Notes: generated by a model not told the origin, from the letters alone. A DNA stretch of 64,000 nt from Saprospiraceae bacterium (GCA_020436935.1 JAGQWX010000020.1:1-64000), one strand, 5' to 3'; positions 17,311-26,829 are shown, counted from the stretch's first letter. Made by a program: numbers and translations.

Positions 17311-17450
17311 AGCGTTTCTAAACGTTTATAAACGTTTAGAAACGCTTATAAACGGATATGTTTCTGATTTTCAAGTATTTAAATAAGTTCTCAACATTAA
17401 ATTCTGCACGACCGGTCAGACGACCGTCTGACCACTTTTGACCACTTTTG
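17311..17450 (+). repeat. Dispersed two-part repeat, copy B
   Basis: The left part has three to four overlapping AAACGTTTATAAACG-type units (17313-17354), the AT-rich spacer is about 80 percent alike to copy A over its first 40 bases, and the right part has GGTCAGACG-AC-CGTCTGACC at 17414-17433 followed by ACTTTTG twice. The offset from ATAAACG to GGTCAGACG is 66 bases, as in copy A. It lies between convergent genes and ends four bases before the sulfatase stop. The rest of 17105-17310 shows no gene. Confidence 0.8.
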
Positions 17451-17453
17451 AAT

Positions 17454-18974
17454 TTACAGGTCAATTTTCCACGGTGCTCTAACCCCTTTTCCAACCACCT
17501 TTGTAATACGATCTCCCAGGTCCTCTCTGGCTACATTTGCTATGGCCATCATTTGTACGACCAGCTCAGGATGGCTGGAAGCAATGTCGGTCTTTTCATA
17601 AGGGTCCATTTCCAGATCATACAACTCGATTCCTGCCTTTCTACTGCTCAAGGCTCCCGGAAAACCATCATTGCCCGTGGGATTATCCAGATAGGTCCGG
17701 TATGCATGAGGAAGGGTCAGCTTGTATTTTCCTTTTCTAACGAAGACCAACTCACCTCCGTAATAGCCCCAGAACTCGTCTCTTGGAGAAGCTTTTCCCT
17801 GAAAGATTAGCGGAGACATGTCTATACCGTCGATTTTATTTGCAGGCAAACTGCCTCCCATGAGCTTGGTGAAGGTTGGAAACAAATCCATGGTTATCAT
17901 CAACTCGCTGCTGACTTGCCCTGCATTGATTTTTCCAGGCCATCTCATGATACACGGCACCCTGTGGCCTCCTTCCCACATAGCGCCCTTACCCTCTCTG
18001 AGCCCCGCTGTTGAGCCTGCATGATTTCCATAATTGAGCCAGGGCCCGTTATCGCTTGTAAATACGACCATGGTATTGTCATCAAGACCTTCCTTTTTTA
18101 GTGCTTTGAGTATTTCTCCCACAGACCAGTCGATTTCCATCATCACATCTCCAAAGAGGCCGCGCTGGCTTTTGCCTTTGAATTTTTCAGACACGCCAAG
18201 GGGTACGTGGGGCATGGAATGGGCCACGTAAAGAAAGAAGGGTTGATTTTTGTTTTTCTGAATAAAATTGACCGCCCTTTCTGTGTACGTTGTTGTAAGA
18301 ATGCCCTGATCATCTAAGCTTTTGATTCCCCTTATTTTTTCATAACCTTCGATCAAGGGCAATTCCGGCATATTTATTTTCCATGGATTGGTTTTGCAAT
18401 TCTCCTCGGTGGCAGGCATACCATCATAATATACCGGCCACATATCGTTGGAATATGGAAGGCCAACATATTCGTCAAAGCCCTGGCTCAGCGGAAGGGT
18501 TTCCCAAGTATTTCCAAGATGCCACTTGCCAAACATGGCGGTCTTATAATCCTGTGATTTTGCCACTTCTGCAATAGTGACTTCATTGGGATGCAGGGCT
18601 TCTTTTGCATCGGGCATATAGGCACCAAACACACTCACTCTGTCGGGATAACAACCAGTAAGAATGGCTGCTCTTGAAGCACTGCATACCGCTGTCGCCG
18701 CATGAAAATCTGTAAACCTCATACCTTCTGCAGCCATTCGGTCGAGATTGGGAGTAGTATATCCAATGGCCCCATAAGCACTCAAATCCCCATAACCCAG
18801 ATCATCCATAAATATCAGGACGATGTTGGGGTGGTCTGCTTTGGCAGTTGTCGTCACTTCTTTTCTTGCACATGCTACCAAGACCGAAAAAACAGCCCAT
18901 AGGCATACGACTTTATTGGCATTCATTCCACTGATCTTCAAATGATTGAAAAATGTCAAAAGATGTGTTTTCAT
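17454..18974 (-). CDS. Sulfatase (arylsulfatase family), lipoprotein
   Basis: A 506-residue type I sulfatase. The formylglycine signature is CSASR (C-x-A-x-R) followed by AAILTG, near residue 96. Metal ligands are visible in the N-terminal FMDDLGYGD and in FTSDNGPW. A lipobox (VLVAC) near residue 34 indicates a lipoprotein; the ATG at 18926 (MNANKVV) would give a more usual signal length than the ATG at 18974, which however overlaps the upstream stop as ATGA, favouring translational coupling. Substrate unknown: sulfated polysaccharide or glycosaminoglycan. It is the last gene of a four-gene sulfatase operon. Activation needs a maturase encoded elsewhere. Confidence 0.88.
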   Translation of the reverse strand: MKTHLLTFFNHLKISGMNANKVVCLWAVFSVLVACARKEVTTTAKADHPNIVLIFMDDLGYGDLSAYGAIGYTTPNLDRMAAEGMRFTDFHAATAVCSASRAAILTGCYPDRVSVFGAYMPDAKEALHPNEVTIAEVAKSQDYKTAMFGKWHLGNTWETLPLSQGFDEYVGLPYSNDMWPVYYDGMPATEENCKTNPWKINMPELPLIEGYEKIRGIKSLDDQGILTTTYTERAVNFIQKNKNQPFFLYVAHSMPHVPLGVSEKFKGKSQRGLFGDVMMEIDWSVGEILKALKKEGLDDNTMVVFTSDNGPWLNYGNHAGSTAGLREGKGAMWEGGHRVPCIMRWPGKINAGQVSSELMITMDLFPTFTKLMGGSLPANKIDGIDMSPLIFQGKASPRDEFWGYYGGELVFVRKGKYKLTLPHAYRTYLDNPTGNDGFPGALSSRKAGIELYDLEMDPYEKTDIASSHPELVVQMMAIANVAREDLGDRITKVVGKGVRAPWKIDL

Positions 18975-20614
18975 GGCTTTGAAGCATTTGATCTTTTTAA
19001 ATAGAGGCGGTCAAGCATTTCCGAATCACCATAGCTTGCTCTTAGTTCTGTGAGTTTGCGTGTGAGTTCGTCTCTTATGGTTAGATATGCCGGATCGTTG
19101 TAAACATGGTGCATTTCGTTGGGGTCGGTTTTTGTGTCATACAATTCCCAAACATCTATGTCGTGGTAAAAGTGAATGAGTTTATAGCGCTCTGTGGCAA
19201 TGCCATAGTGACGTTTCACCGTATGCTCACCGGGGTATTCATAATAGTGGTAATAGGCTGCTTCGCGCTGCCAGTCGTTTTCACTGCCTTTGAGTAGAGG
19301 TACGAGGCTAAGTCCCTGCATTTGAGGGTGAGCCGGAATACCACCAATTTCCATAAGCGTCTGAGCGTAGTCAAGATTTTGGACCATCTTATCAGACCTG
19401 CTTCCGGGCGCAGTTGTGCCTGGCCACTTGATCAACAGCGGTGTTCTGAATGATTCTTTGTACATGAATCTTTTGTCAAACCAACCGTGTTCTCCCAAAT
19501 AAAATCCCTGGTCAGAGGTGTAAACGATAATGGTATTTTCTGCAAGACCGTTTTCTTCAAGGTAATCGAGCATTCTTCCCACATTTTCATCCACTGCAGC
19601 GATGGTGGCCAGATAATCCTGCATGTATCGCTGGTATTTCCATTGGAGCAAGCTTGCGGAGTCCATCGTTTCAAATTTTCGTGCAAAATCTTCGCCGATT
19701 TTGTCATACGTATTGGTCCAGGCCGCTTTTTGTTCTTCATTCATTCTGAGGGTAGCCTGAGAATTCAGATGTTTTTCTGAAATACCCAGCCTGGTCAAAG
19801 TTTCCAAATTGACTTTCAAATCAAATCCAAGAGTCATGTCTTTCAAAATGCTCATCTCCGCCGATTGGGCAGGTTCGCTGATGACTGCATTTCCATTCGC
19901 ATCTCTGGAACGCACGTAGTCATCAAACAAACTTTCCGGCATTGGAAATGTCCTTTTGGTAAATGTTTCATAATGCCGCTGTGCTGGGACCCAGTTTCTG
20001 TGGGGTGCTTTGTGGAAATACATCAGCAAAAATGGCTTAGAAGTATCTCTCTCCTTGTCCATCCAGTCCAGAGTAAGGTCAGTGATGATGTCCGTGACAT
20101 AACCATTGATGGTGGTATCGCCTTTGTCTGTAATGAATCTCGGATTGACATACTGACCCTGACCCGGCAAAATCATGAATTTATCGACCCCTTTGGGATT
20201 GTTGCCAAAATGGAGTTTGCCAAACATCGCCGTCTCATATCCTGCTTCCTGAAATAACTGTGGAAACGTAATATTGGATGTATCGAAGGGCAAAATATTA
20301 TCCACCTTGCCATGCTTGTGGCAATGCATGCCCGTTAAAATCGTAGCTCTCGAAGGAGCACAGATAGAGTTGGTGACTGTGGCATTTGTGAACAACATGC
20401 CTTCTGTTGCTATTCTGTCAATATTGGGCGTTTCTATCAAATTTGAACCATATGCACTGATGGCCTGATATGCATGATCATCAGACATCATAAAAACAAT
20501 GTTTGGCCGATCCGATCCATTTGTTGACAGTTTGGGGAATGTAAGCTGGGCTTCTCCCTCGGATAAGATCAACATGACCAAAAAGATGAACAACATGCTT
20601 TTATACGGTTTCAA
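18971..20614 (-). CDS. Secreted sulfatase
   Basis: A 547-residue sulfatase with the canonical signature CAPSR followed by ATILTG near residue 87, the metal-binding MMSDDHAYQ at the N-terminus and YTSDQGFYLGEHGW near 365. The EHGWFDKRFMYKESFRTPLL stretch is typical of heparan/N-acetylglucosamine-6-sulfate-type sulfatases, so an amino-sugar sulfate is plausible, but the SulfAtlas class cannot be fixed by eye. The frame begins at TTG 20614, which supplies a basic N-region (KPYK) to the signal peptide; the ATG at 20596 is the alternative. It overlaps the following sulfatase gene by four bases. Confidence 0.87.
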   Translation of the reverse strand: MKPYKSMLFIFLVMLILSEGEAQLTFPKLSTNGSDRPNIVFMMSDDHAYQAISAYGSNLIETPNIDRIATEGMLFTNATVTNSICAPSRATILTGMHCHKHGKVDNILPFDTSNITFPQLFQEAGYETAMFGKLHFGNNPKGVDKFMILPGQGQYVNPRFITDKGDTTINGYVTDIITDLTLDWMDKERDTSKPFLLMYFHKAPHRNWVPAQRHYETFTKRTFPMPESLFDDYVRSRDANGNAVISEPAQSAEMSILKDMTLGFDLKVNLETLTRLGISEKHLNSQATLRMNEEQKAAWTNTYDKIGEDFARKFETMDSASLLQWKYQRYMQDYLATIAAVDENVGRMLDYLEENGLAENTIIVYTSDQGFYLGEHGWFDKRFMYKESFRTPLLIKWPGTTAPGSRSDKMVQNLDYAQTLMEIGGIPAHPQMQGLSLVPLLKGSENDWQREAAYYHYYEYPGEHTVKRHYGIATERYKLIHFYHDIDVWELYDTKTDPNEMHHVYNDPAYLTIRDELTRKLTELRASYGDSEMLDRLYLKRSNASKP

Positions 20615-20651
20615 AACGATTTGAATTATTTGTCAACAGATGGAGAATTTC

Positions 20652-21383
20652 CTATAGTTTTTTAATTCTGATATCTCTGAACCATATGGGTGAACCATGA
20701 TCCTGAAGTCCTATAAAACCAGATTTGGCTGTCCCATACATGGGAAAATCCTTCCACTTTCCTTCAGCTTTTCTTTTTTCCCAGTCTTCACTCCAGGGCA
20801 CGAACTCGACCGTAATATTTCCATTGAGCACATAGGTCACTTTATCCTTTGTGAACCTGATAACGCTGGTATTCCATTCTCCGATTGGCTTCAGTTCAGA
20901 TTCTTTATAAATGGGGTCATACATAGCGTAGTCAGCACCAATAGATTGCCACGGCTCCAATTTCTGAGGAAAATTGAGCTGGTCAATGATCTGGTACTCA
21001 GGCGCTACAAAGTAAGGAGACTCAATTTCGGGACCTTCTACGACATGATAGAAGATACCACTGTTGCCTTGGGCAGAAAGCTTCCATTCGAGACTCAGCT
21101 CAAACTCTGCAAAAGTATCGGCGGCATATACGATATCTCCTCCAATGTCTCCGCCTTTGCCCAGTGACATCAAGGTGCTGTCTACCACTTGCCATCCTTC
21201 AGGTAAGCCACCTTCCTGATTGAATCCTCTCCAGCCTTCGGCGTTTACTCCATCGAACAAAGCAATCCATTCTCCTTCTGGTTTTTTTTCTTCCTCAGCC
21301 TGAGTTGTTGTTTCTTCCTGTGCCTTGTCTTTACATGCAAAGACGATGAGTGACATAGCAATAAAAATTAATATTTTATTCAT
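20652..21383 (-). CDS. DUF1080 (3-keto-disaccharide hydrolase-like) lipoprotein
   Basis: About 243 residues starting at ATG 21383 (MNKILIF); the longer frame start at 21470 would precede the signal peptide with a non-signal stretch. The lipobox is IVFAC. After a Glu-rich linker the DUF1080 concanavalin-like fold begins (WIALFDGVNAEGWRGF) and runs to the end (GFIGLQDHGSPIWFRDIRIK). Family members act on, or bind, keto-glycosides or glycans. It lies between sulfatase genes on the same strand, so it probably works on the same substrate. Confidence 0.88.
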   Translation of the reverse strand: MNKILIFIAMSLIVFACKDKAQEETTTQAEEEKKPEGEWIALFDGVNAEGWRGFNQEGGLPEGWQVVDSTLMSLGKGGDIGGDIVYAADTFAEFELSLEWKLSAQGNSGIFYHVVEGPEIESPYFVAPEYQIIDQLNFPQKLEPWQSIGADYAMYDPIYKESELKPIGEWNTSVIRFTKDKVTYVLNGNITVEFVPWSEDWEKRKAEGKWKDFPMYGTAKSGFIGLQDHGSPIWFRDIRIKKL

Positions 21384-21475
21384 TGATTGTGTATTGATTA
21401 TTTGAAAATATCCATTTTTTAGGATTCCATTGCAATCGACTTTTACCAAAAAGTTTATGACTGATTTCAAGTCTT

Positions 21476-23083
21476 CTAATTTTTACTTCCCAGTAATCCT
21501 GATTCAATGGCCGGAATCCTGAAGCGTTCTGTTTGGGCATTTTGGTGTTCTCTGGCAAATATAATGGATGCTTGCTCAATGATCTCAGGATGTTGGGCAG
21601 CAAGATTGTTCTTTTCTCCGGGATCCCGAATCAGATGGTACAATTCGAGCGTTGGGGCATCTTTGTCTTTCAGATGTTGTCTGACGACTTTCCAATCCCC
21701 TATTCTAATGGCTACCTGCCCTCCATTTTCAGGAAACTCCCACAGTAGAAATTCATGTTTTGCATTCTGCTTTTTTCCCAAAAGTGTGGGCAGAAACGAA
21801 ATACCGTCTGTTTGCTCTGTAAGCTCAAAACCCAGAAGATCAGATATGGTGGCTAACACGTCGTAATGCACTGATATATGATCAGTTGTTGTGCCTTCAG
21901 TAATATGTCTAGGCCAACTGGCAATCATGGGCACGCGAATCCCTCCTTCATAAACAAAACCTTTGCCTCTTCCCTGTACCTCATCAAATGGCCCTGAACT
22001 GTTGAAATATACTCCATCTGTACCCCCGGTATGTGTGACACCATTGTCTGAAGAAAACATGATCAGCGTATTGTCATAAAGCTGGTTGGCTTTCAGGTAA
22101 GCTACCAAAGCCCCAACTTGTTCATCAAGATAACTGATCATGGCAGCATACCCCGCGTGTGGATGTTGATGAGGGAAATATCCCTTTTGGCCAAGATATG
22201 GTTCTTCGCTGCCAAATTTTTTCACATAATAATCCACCCATTTTTGAGGTGCCTGAATGGGATTGTGGGGAATTGGAGTAGCCCAGTAAAAGAAAAATGG
22301 CTGATCCTTATTTTGATCAATAAAGTCTATCATTTTATCATACATCAGAGTCGGGGCATAATCATTCAGGGTATAATTGGCATAAGTTGCAGGGTCTTTG
22401 GGATCAGCGTTTTCCGGAAGTTTTAAATTTGGCGGAATGGTGTCATTGTTGAGATGAACCCTGTACTCATTTTCGTAAAGATGAACAGGATAATAGGTAT
22501 GGGCCTGGCGCTGACAGTTGTACCCATAAAAATAGTCAAAGCCCATTTTGGTTGGGATGGAAGCAGTGTGAGGAGCGCCCAGGCCCCATTTGCCGGACAT
22601 GCCGGTGGCGTATCCCATAGATTTGAGGTATTGTGGTAGGATTTTCGTGTCAGAAGGCATGGGTCGCTGGCCTTCGAGGGTCGAATCCATTATCATTTTT
22701 TGATAACTCCATATTTCTCCCCTGTCTCCCCATTCATCATTGCCACGTATGAATGCGTGACCCGAGTGACTTCCTGTGAGCAACATATATCTTGCAGGCG
22801 CACATACTGGAGCCGATGTATAATGCTGAGTGAACCTCATTCCAGATCTGGCCAATGCATCGAGATTCGGAGTTTCAATGAGTTGCTGGCCATATGCACC
22901 AAGTTCTCCGTAACCCATATCGTCGGCCAGGATATAGATGATGTTGGGGCGGTCGGTTTCAGAAAACTTGGCTAGTTTAGGAGAAGTCTTGCAAGAAATG
23001 ATGGCGATAGTTATTAAGCATAAGCCCAGGAAGTAAGGCTTTGAGAGGCTTGGGCTATCAGGTTTGATTCTAAAAATGGACAT
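21476..23083 (-). CDS. Sulfatase (arylsulfatase family), lipoprotein
   Basis: A 535-residue sulfatase; signature CAPAR followed by YMLLTG near residue 93, metal ligands in LADDMGYGE and in FSSDNGVTHTGG. The lipobox (IISCK) lies near residue 31 after a 13-residue polar N-region. First gene of the sulfatase/DUF1080 operon. The start of its mature domain shares a 29-base identical stretch with a broken sulfatase remnant at 26841-26869. Substrate unknown. Confidence 0.88.
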   Translation of the reverse strand: MSIFRIKPDSPSLSKPYFLGLCLITIAIISCKTSPKLAKFSETDRPNIIYILADDMGYGELGAYGQQLIETPNLDALARSGMRFTQHYTSAPVCAPARYMLLTGSHSGHAFIRGNDEWGDRGEIWSYQKMIMDSTLEGQRPMPSDTKILPQYLKSMGYATGMSGKWGLGAPHTASIPTKMGFDYFYGYNCQRQAHTYYPVHLYENEYRVHLNNDTIPPNLKLPENADPKDPATYANYTLNDYAPTLMYDKMIDFIDQNKDQPFFFYWATPIPHNPIQAPQKWVDYYVKKFGSEEPYLGQKGYFPHQHPHAGYAAMISYLDEQVGALVAYLKANQLYDNTLIMFSSDNGVTHTGGTDGVYFNSSGPFDEVQGRGKGFVYEGGIRVPMIASWPRHITEGTTTDHISVHYDVLATISDLLGFELTEQTDGISFLPTLLGKKQNAKHEFLLWEFPENGGQVAIRIGDWKVVRQHLKDKDAPTLELYHLIRDPGEKNNLAAQHPEIIEQASIIFAREHQNAQTERFRIPAIESGLLGSKN

Positions 23084-23635
23084 GTGGCAACAATTTGGTT
23101 CCGTGCCCGCAATACCTATCAGACAATAATTCCAGCCTTTGATTGAAGCAGATTCAACTTACAAAAAATCCGGATTCACTTTATGGTGAAGGGTATGTTT
23201 GGGCATCCCAATGATAGTAAATTTTCACCCAATCTTATGAAAATCAAGTTGCCTTTTTTTATATAAAAACCCCATCCTATTGACATCTATGTGGTTGATT
23301 TCTAAATATTTTATGCATAAAATATTCCTAAGAATGCCAAGTCCGGTGGATTGAATTTCTTTATTCCTCCCCATATTGCTCAAAGAAAAAAAGATTTGGT
23401 GAGGGCATTCCAGCAAATGCCAGTTTGATATTTGAGGTAGTGCATATGGAGCAAACATGATGTGAAAATTTTCAAATTGTATGCGGTTATGAGCTGATTT
23501 TACCTTTTTAAAGGCTTTTTGGGATATTTAATACAAATCATCCACGGTATTAATTCTCAAACTATTATATTACTTGACTTCTCTTCATGGTATTCCAGGA
23601 CATCTGGAATAATTTGCGTATTCAAATAGTTTCAG
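23084..23635. other. Intergenic region, no gene seen
   Basis: 552 bases between the divergent sulfatase and collar-protein operons. Short frames here lack coding character. It should carry both promoters; I could not place convincing Bacteroidota promoter elements. Confidence 0.5.
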
Positions 23636-24664
23636 ATGAAAGTTATCCAAATGATTGTATTATCATTATCCGTACTTCCTATATTTTCACAACAACGAGT
23701 TGACATCTGGACTGATGGACTTCTATCCACAGATTCATCGTCGATACTCAGCATTAACTCAAACGAAAAAGGTCTTCTTATTCCAAGAATGACTGCCTCA
23801 AATAGGTTGATGATACAAGATCCTGCCAATGGTTTGATGGTTTATCAGACAGATGGAGTTTCTGGATTTTATTATTATTCAGAAAATTATTGGGAAAAAA
23901 TTCAGGGTGAGCAAGATGTAACTCCTTTGGGGATGATCATAGAATGGTGGAGACCAAATTCAATTTTCCCGATACCTGAAGGATATGCTCTTTGTGACGG
24001 GTCAGTTGTCACTGATCCCTCGAGTCCATACTTTGGCATTCCAATTCTAAATTTAATGGATCATTTTACCAAAGGGGCAATAGATGTAAATTCAATTGGA
24101 ACGCTTGAAACAGGCACTCATTATCACCAATTTGATCCCACAAATATAGTTCTTAGTTCAGCTGGGGAACACAGCCACAATCTTAGTTTTAACGTAGCAC
24201 TGAATTATGAAAGTAGCCACCAACATATCGTTAGTGAGGGAGTTGTGTTGACCGGTAGTAGCGGTCACAGACATAGATGGAGTACTTTTTATCTGGATGA
24301 TAATACTTTCCCTGTTCCTGATGACCTTGTTTGGGAATCTGGGGATCTCAATACAATGATGACATGGTCAGATGGCATGGATGGTGATGGTTCGGATTAC
24401 TATACATTGGGTGTCGCTGAAAGTATTTTAGGAAGCGGAACAGGGGTGTCTTTCTGGACAGATTTGAATTACCACGACCATTCCCTATATGGAACAGCTT
24501 CTTTTGGAGGTGGTCATTCGCATAGTAATATCACAGCATCTCCAAATGTCAGTACAACAGGTGGCCATAATCACAATATTGATATTCCAAGCCAGGTAAG
24601 TTCTCAGATAAATGATATCAGTCCTCCCTTTTATGGTTTGGTTAAGATTATTAAAATCAAATAA
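23636..24664 (+). CDS. Secreted Tail_Collar / T4 gp37-tip-like protein, paralogue 1
   Basis: A 342-residue protein with a signal peptide (ending near IFSQ). Residues 45-75 hold the Bacteroidota motif LLIPRMTASNRL and GLMVYQTDG. The phage Tail_Collar domain follows at about 98-150 (GMIIEWWRP, then PEGYALCDGS). Residues 160-325 contain seven HxH motifs (HYH, HSH, HQH, HRH, HDH, HSH, HNH): four, then an insert of about 70 residues with WSDGMDGDGSDYY, then three. The final strand GLVKIIKIK returns to the collar. In the T4 long-tail-fibre tip gp37, trimeric HxH motifs bind a row of seven irons, so a trimeric metal needle is predicted. Confidence 0.85.
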   Translation: MKVIQMIVLSLSVLPIFSQQRVDIWTDGLLSTDSSSILSINSNEKGLLIPRMTASNRLMIQDPANGLMVYQTDGVSGFYYYSENYWEKIQGEQDVTPLGMIIEWWRPNSIFPIPEGYALCDGSVVTDPSSPYFGIPILNLMDHFTKGAIDVNSIGTLETGTHYHQFDPTNIVLSSAGEHSHNLSFNVALNYESSHQHIVSEGVVLTGSSGHRHRWSTFYLDDNTFPVPDDLVWESGDLNTMMTWSDGMDGDGSDYYTLGVAESILGSGTGVSFWTDLNYHDHSLYGTASFGGGHSHSNITASPNVSTTGGHNHNIDIPSQVSSQINDISPPFYGLVKIIKIK

Positions 24665-24669
24665 TTGGT

Positions 24670-25686
24670 ATGAAGAAAAGTAATAGAATCAGACTGATTT
24701 CAATGGCGTTTTTGGTTTATGCCATGGTTATACTCAATGGACAAAGTGTGGCTATAAATACCGACAATCAATTGCCCCATCCATCAGCAATCCTGGACAT
24801 CAGCTCAGACTCGTTGGGACTTTTAATGCCAAGATTGACTTTTTCTGCCCGAACACAAATGGTGGGGCCACCAGAAGGATTGGTCGTGTACCAAACAGAT
24901 GGGGTGAAAGGTATCTATTTTTTCAGAAACACTGGCTGGGAGATGTTTGCTCAAAAAACCTATGATTATGTGCCGGTAGGAGGTATTATAGATTGGTTGC
25001 CTTTGGGACAGTCCGTGCCAAAAGGATTTATGATTTGCGACGGCTCGACTATTTCGGATGTGGAAAGCCCTTATCATAATGCTGTAGTCCCCAACCTGAA
25101 TGGTAAATTTATCAAAGCAGTAGACGCCTTAAACATGGATATTGTGGGTGGTAGTTCTACGCACAACCATAGTGTAAATTTTCCAACTTATAACACAAGC
25201 TTTGCTAATGTAACACACCAACACACTGCAAGTCAGCAAAATATACAAACAAATTCAGAATCACACAGCCATTATTTGGCTGCTCCAATTGTAAGTACAG
25301 CGACACACAACCATCAGTGGTCTACTCTGAATTCATTTGAAAATTGGAGAACTTTTGATTCCAACGGGAATGGAATTGAGTTGGTAAATTGGTCGGATGG
25401 CATGGATGCTGCTGGAAGTGGAAACTATCCGATGGCCATATCTTCTCCCGGTGGTTTAGATCAAGATATGGTTTTTTACACAACAAATAATTCACACTCG
25501 CACTCGGGTGCATCACCCATTGATTTCTATTCAGCCTTTCATTCACATACCCTCAATGTACCTGAGCTGGGAGAAAGTGCGAATCAGGTGCACAATCATT
25601 CTTTGTCCTTAGGTATTAGGAATTCATCATCCAGTTCACATGTTCCATTAAACATTAAATTGGTGAAAATCATGCGTATTAAATAA
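24670..25686 (+). CDS. Secreted Tail_Collar / T4 gp37-tip-like protein, paralogue 2
   Basis: A 338-residue paralogue with the same order: signal peptide, LLMPRLTFSART motif, Tail_Collar domain (GGIIDWLPLGQS, then PKGFMICDGS) and seven HxH motifs (HNH, HQH, HSH, HNH, then HSH, HSH, HNH) split 4 + 3 by an insert with WSDGMDAAGSGNYP. C-terminal strand IKLVKIMRIK. It starts five bases after paralogue 1. Sequence identity to its neighbours is modest outside the motifs, so the copies have diverged while the metal motifs held. Confidence 0.85.
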   Translation: MKKSNRIRLISMAFLVYAMVILNGQSVAINTDNQLPHPSAILDISSDSLGLLMPRLTFSARTQMVGPPEGLVVYQTDGVKGIYFFRNTGWEMFAQKTYDYVPVGGIIDWLPLGQSVPKGFMICDGSTISDVESPYHNAVVPNLNGKFIKAVDALNMDIVGGSSTHNHSVNFPTYNTSFANVTHQHTASQQNIQTNSESHSHYLAAPIVSTATHNHQWSTLNSFENWRTFDSNGNGIELVNWSDGMDAAGSGNYPMAISSPGGLDQDMVFYTTNNSHSHSGASPIDFYSAFHSHTLNVPELGESANQVHNHSLSLGIRNSSSSSHVPLNIKLVKIMRIK

Positions 25687-25692
25687 TTGAAG

Positions 25693-26751
25693 ATGGCAAC
25701 AAAATACTTTTTTAATCATATGCACAAGCTTTCAAAATGGATATTTATTTTTCTTTTGACAGTCATTGCCAATTCGATTGTTTGGGGACAGATATCGATC
25801 AATACAACCGGAGATACTGGCAACTCAAATGCTGCCCTTGATGTCAGTTCCACGGAAAAAGGAATGCTGATACCGAGAATGACTGCTTCAAATAGATTGG
25901 GAATAAATAATCCTGCAGAAGGGCTGCTCATCTTTCAGATAGACGGCTCTAAAGGTTTTTATCTTTATAATGGCAATGCATGGACGGAAGTCAATAAAAG
26001 TTCGTCCGCAGTTCCAATAGGAAGTATCATCGATTGGTGGCGTCCAAATGCGGGTTTTCCTTTACCTGAAGGCTATAAAATATGTGACGGCTCCGTAATC
26101 AATGAGCCACAAAGTCCAATAAACGGTCAAACCACTCCAGCAATGTCCAATCGATTTGTCATTGGGACAACCAATCCTGCTGAAGCTGGTGAACTTGGAG
26201 GAACTGCAACTCATACCCATCAATTGTCTGCTTTGGCGACATCTTCCAATAATTTTAACCACAACCATACATTCAACTATGGAACGATCTATACCAATGT
26301 TGCCGGTAATCATAGCCATGAATTAATACCATCAAGTGGAACATTGTCCTCAACCAATAATCACAACCATACCTGGTCACTTTATAATAATAGTGCAAAA
26401 GTTTGGACTTCTTATAATTCGGCAGGTAATATAGTACAAATGATTGATTGGGGGGACGGCATGGATTCCGGAGGAGCAGGCCATTATCCCATCCAGCAAG
26501 ATGGAAATTCATTTAGCTCTTATACCTACGAAACAAGTTCTGTAAGTTCGCATAACCACACTTATCAAATACCTGCAGGGAAGAATACGTCTTCAGGCGG
26601 GGGTCATAGTCATAACTCAATCGTAGGTCAGAAGACGACAGGAAACAGCGGCGGTCATGAACACACTTATAATTCAGGAACAATCACATCAGACACAAAA
26701 AGCAACCATCCAAAAAATATGGCTTTATTGAAATTGATGCGCATTTATTAA
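25693..26751 (+). CDS. Secreted Tail_Collar / T4 gp37-tip-like protein, paralogue 3
   Basis: A 352-residue paralogue. I start it at ATG 25693 rather than the TTG two codons earlier. Signal peptide ends near SIVWGQ; then MLIPRMTASNRL, Tail_Collar (GSIIDWWRPNA, then PEGYKICDGS) and seven HxH motifs (HTH, HNH, HSH, HNH, then HNH, HSH, HEH) divided by an insert with WGDGMDSGGAGHYP. C-terminal strand MALLKLMRIY. Last gene of the three-gene operon, followed by a terminator. No T9SS sorting domain is present, so its route across the outer membrane is unknown. Confidence 0.85.
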   Translation: MATKYFFNHMHKLSKWIFIFLLTVIANSIVWGQISINTTGDTGNSNAALDVSSTEKGMLIPRMTASNRLGINNPAEGLLIFQIDGSKGFYLYNGNAWTEVNKSSSAVPIGSIIDWWRPNAGFPLPEGYKICDGSVINEPQSPINGQTTPAMSNRFVIGTTNPAEAGELGGTATHTHQLSALATSSNNFNHNHTFNYGTIYTNVAGNHSHELIPSSGTLSSTNNHNHTWSLYNNSAKVWTSYNSAGNIVQMIDWGDGMDSGGAGHYPIQQDGNSFSSYTYETSSVSSHNHTYQIPAGKNTSSGGGHSHNSIVGQKTTGNSGGHEHTYNSGTITSDTKSNHPKNMALLKLMRIY

Positions 26752-26769
26752 TCATCCATCGTTTATAGC

Positions 26770-26820
26770 AAACTGGTGAATTTCTGAAAGAATAACACCA
26801 GTTTATGTTTTGGTTTCTTT
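26770..26820 (+). terminator. Probable terminator of the collar-protein operon
   Basis: Arms AAACTGGTG (26770-26778) and CACCAGTTT (26796-26804), followed by T-rich DNA with interruptions. It lies 19 bases after the third collar gene's stop. Confidence 0.6.
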
Positions 26821-26829
26821 TTCAAGGAC

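Noticed and set aside
23636-26751. Prophage origin for the collar-domain genes
   Set aside because: No capsid, terminase, portal, integrase or lysis genes are near, and all three proteins begin with signal peptides, which phage tail proteins lack.
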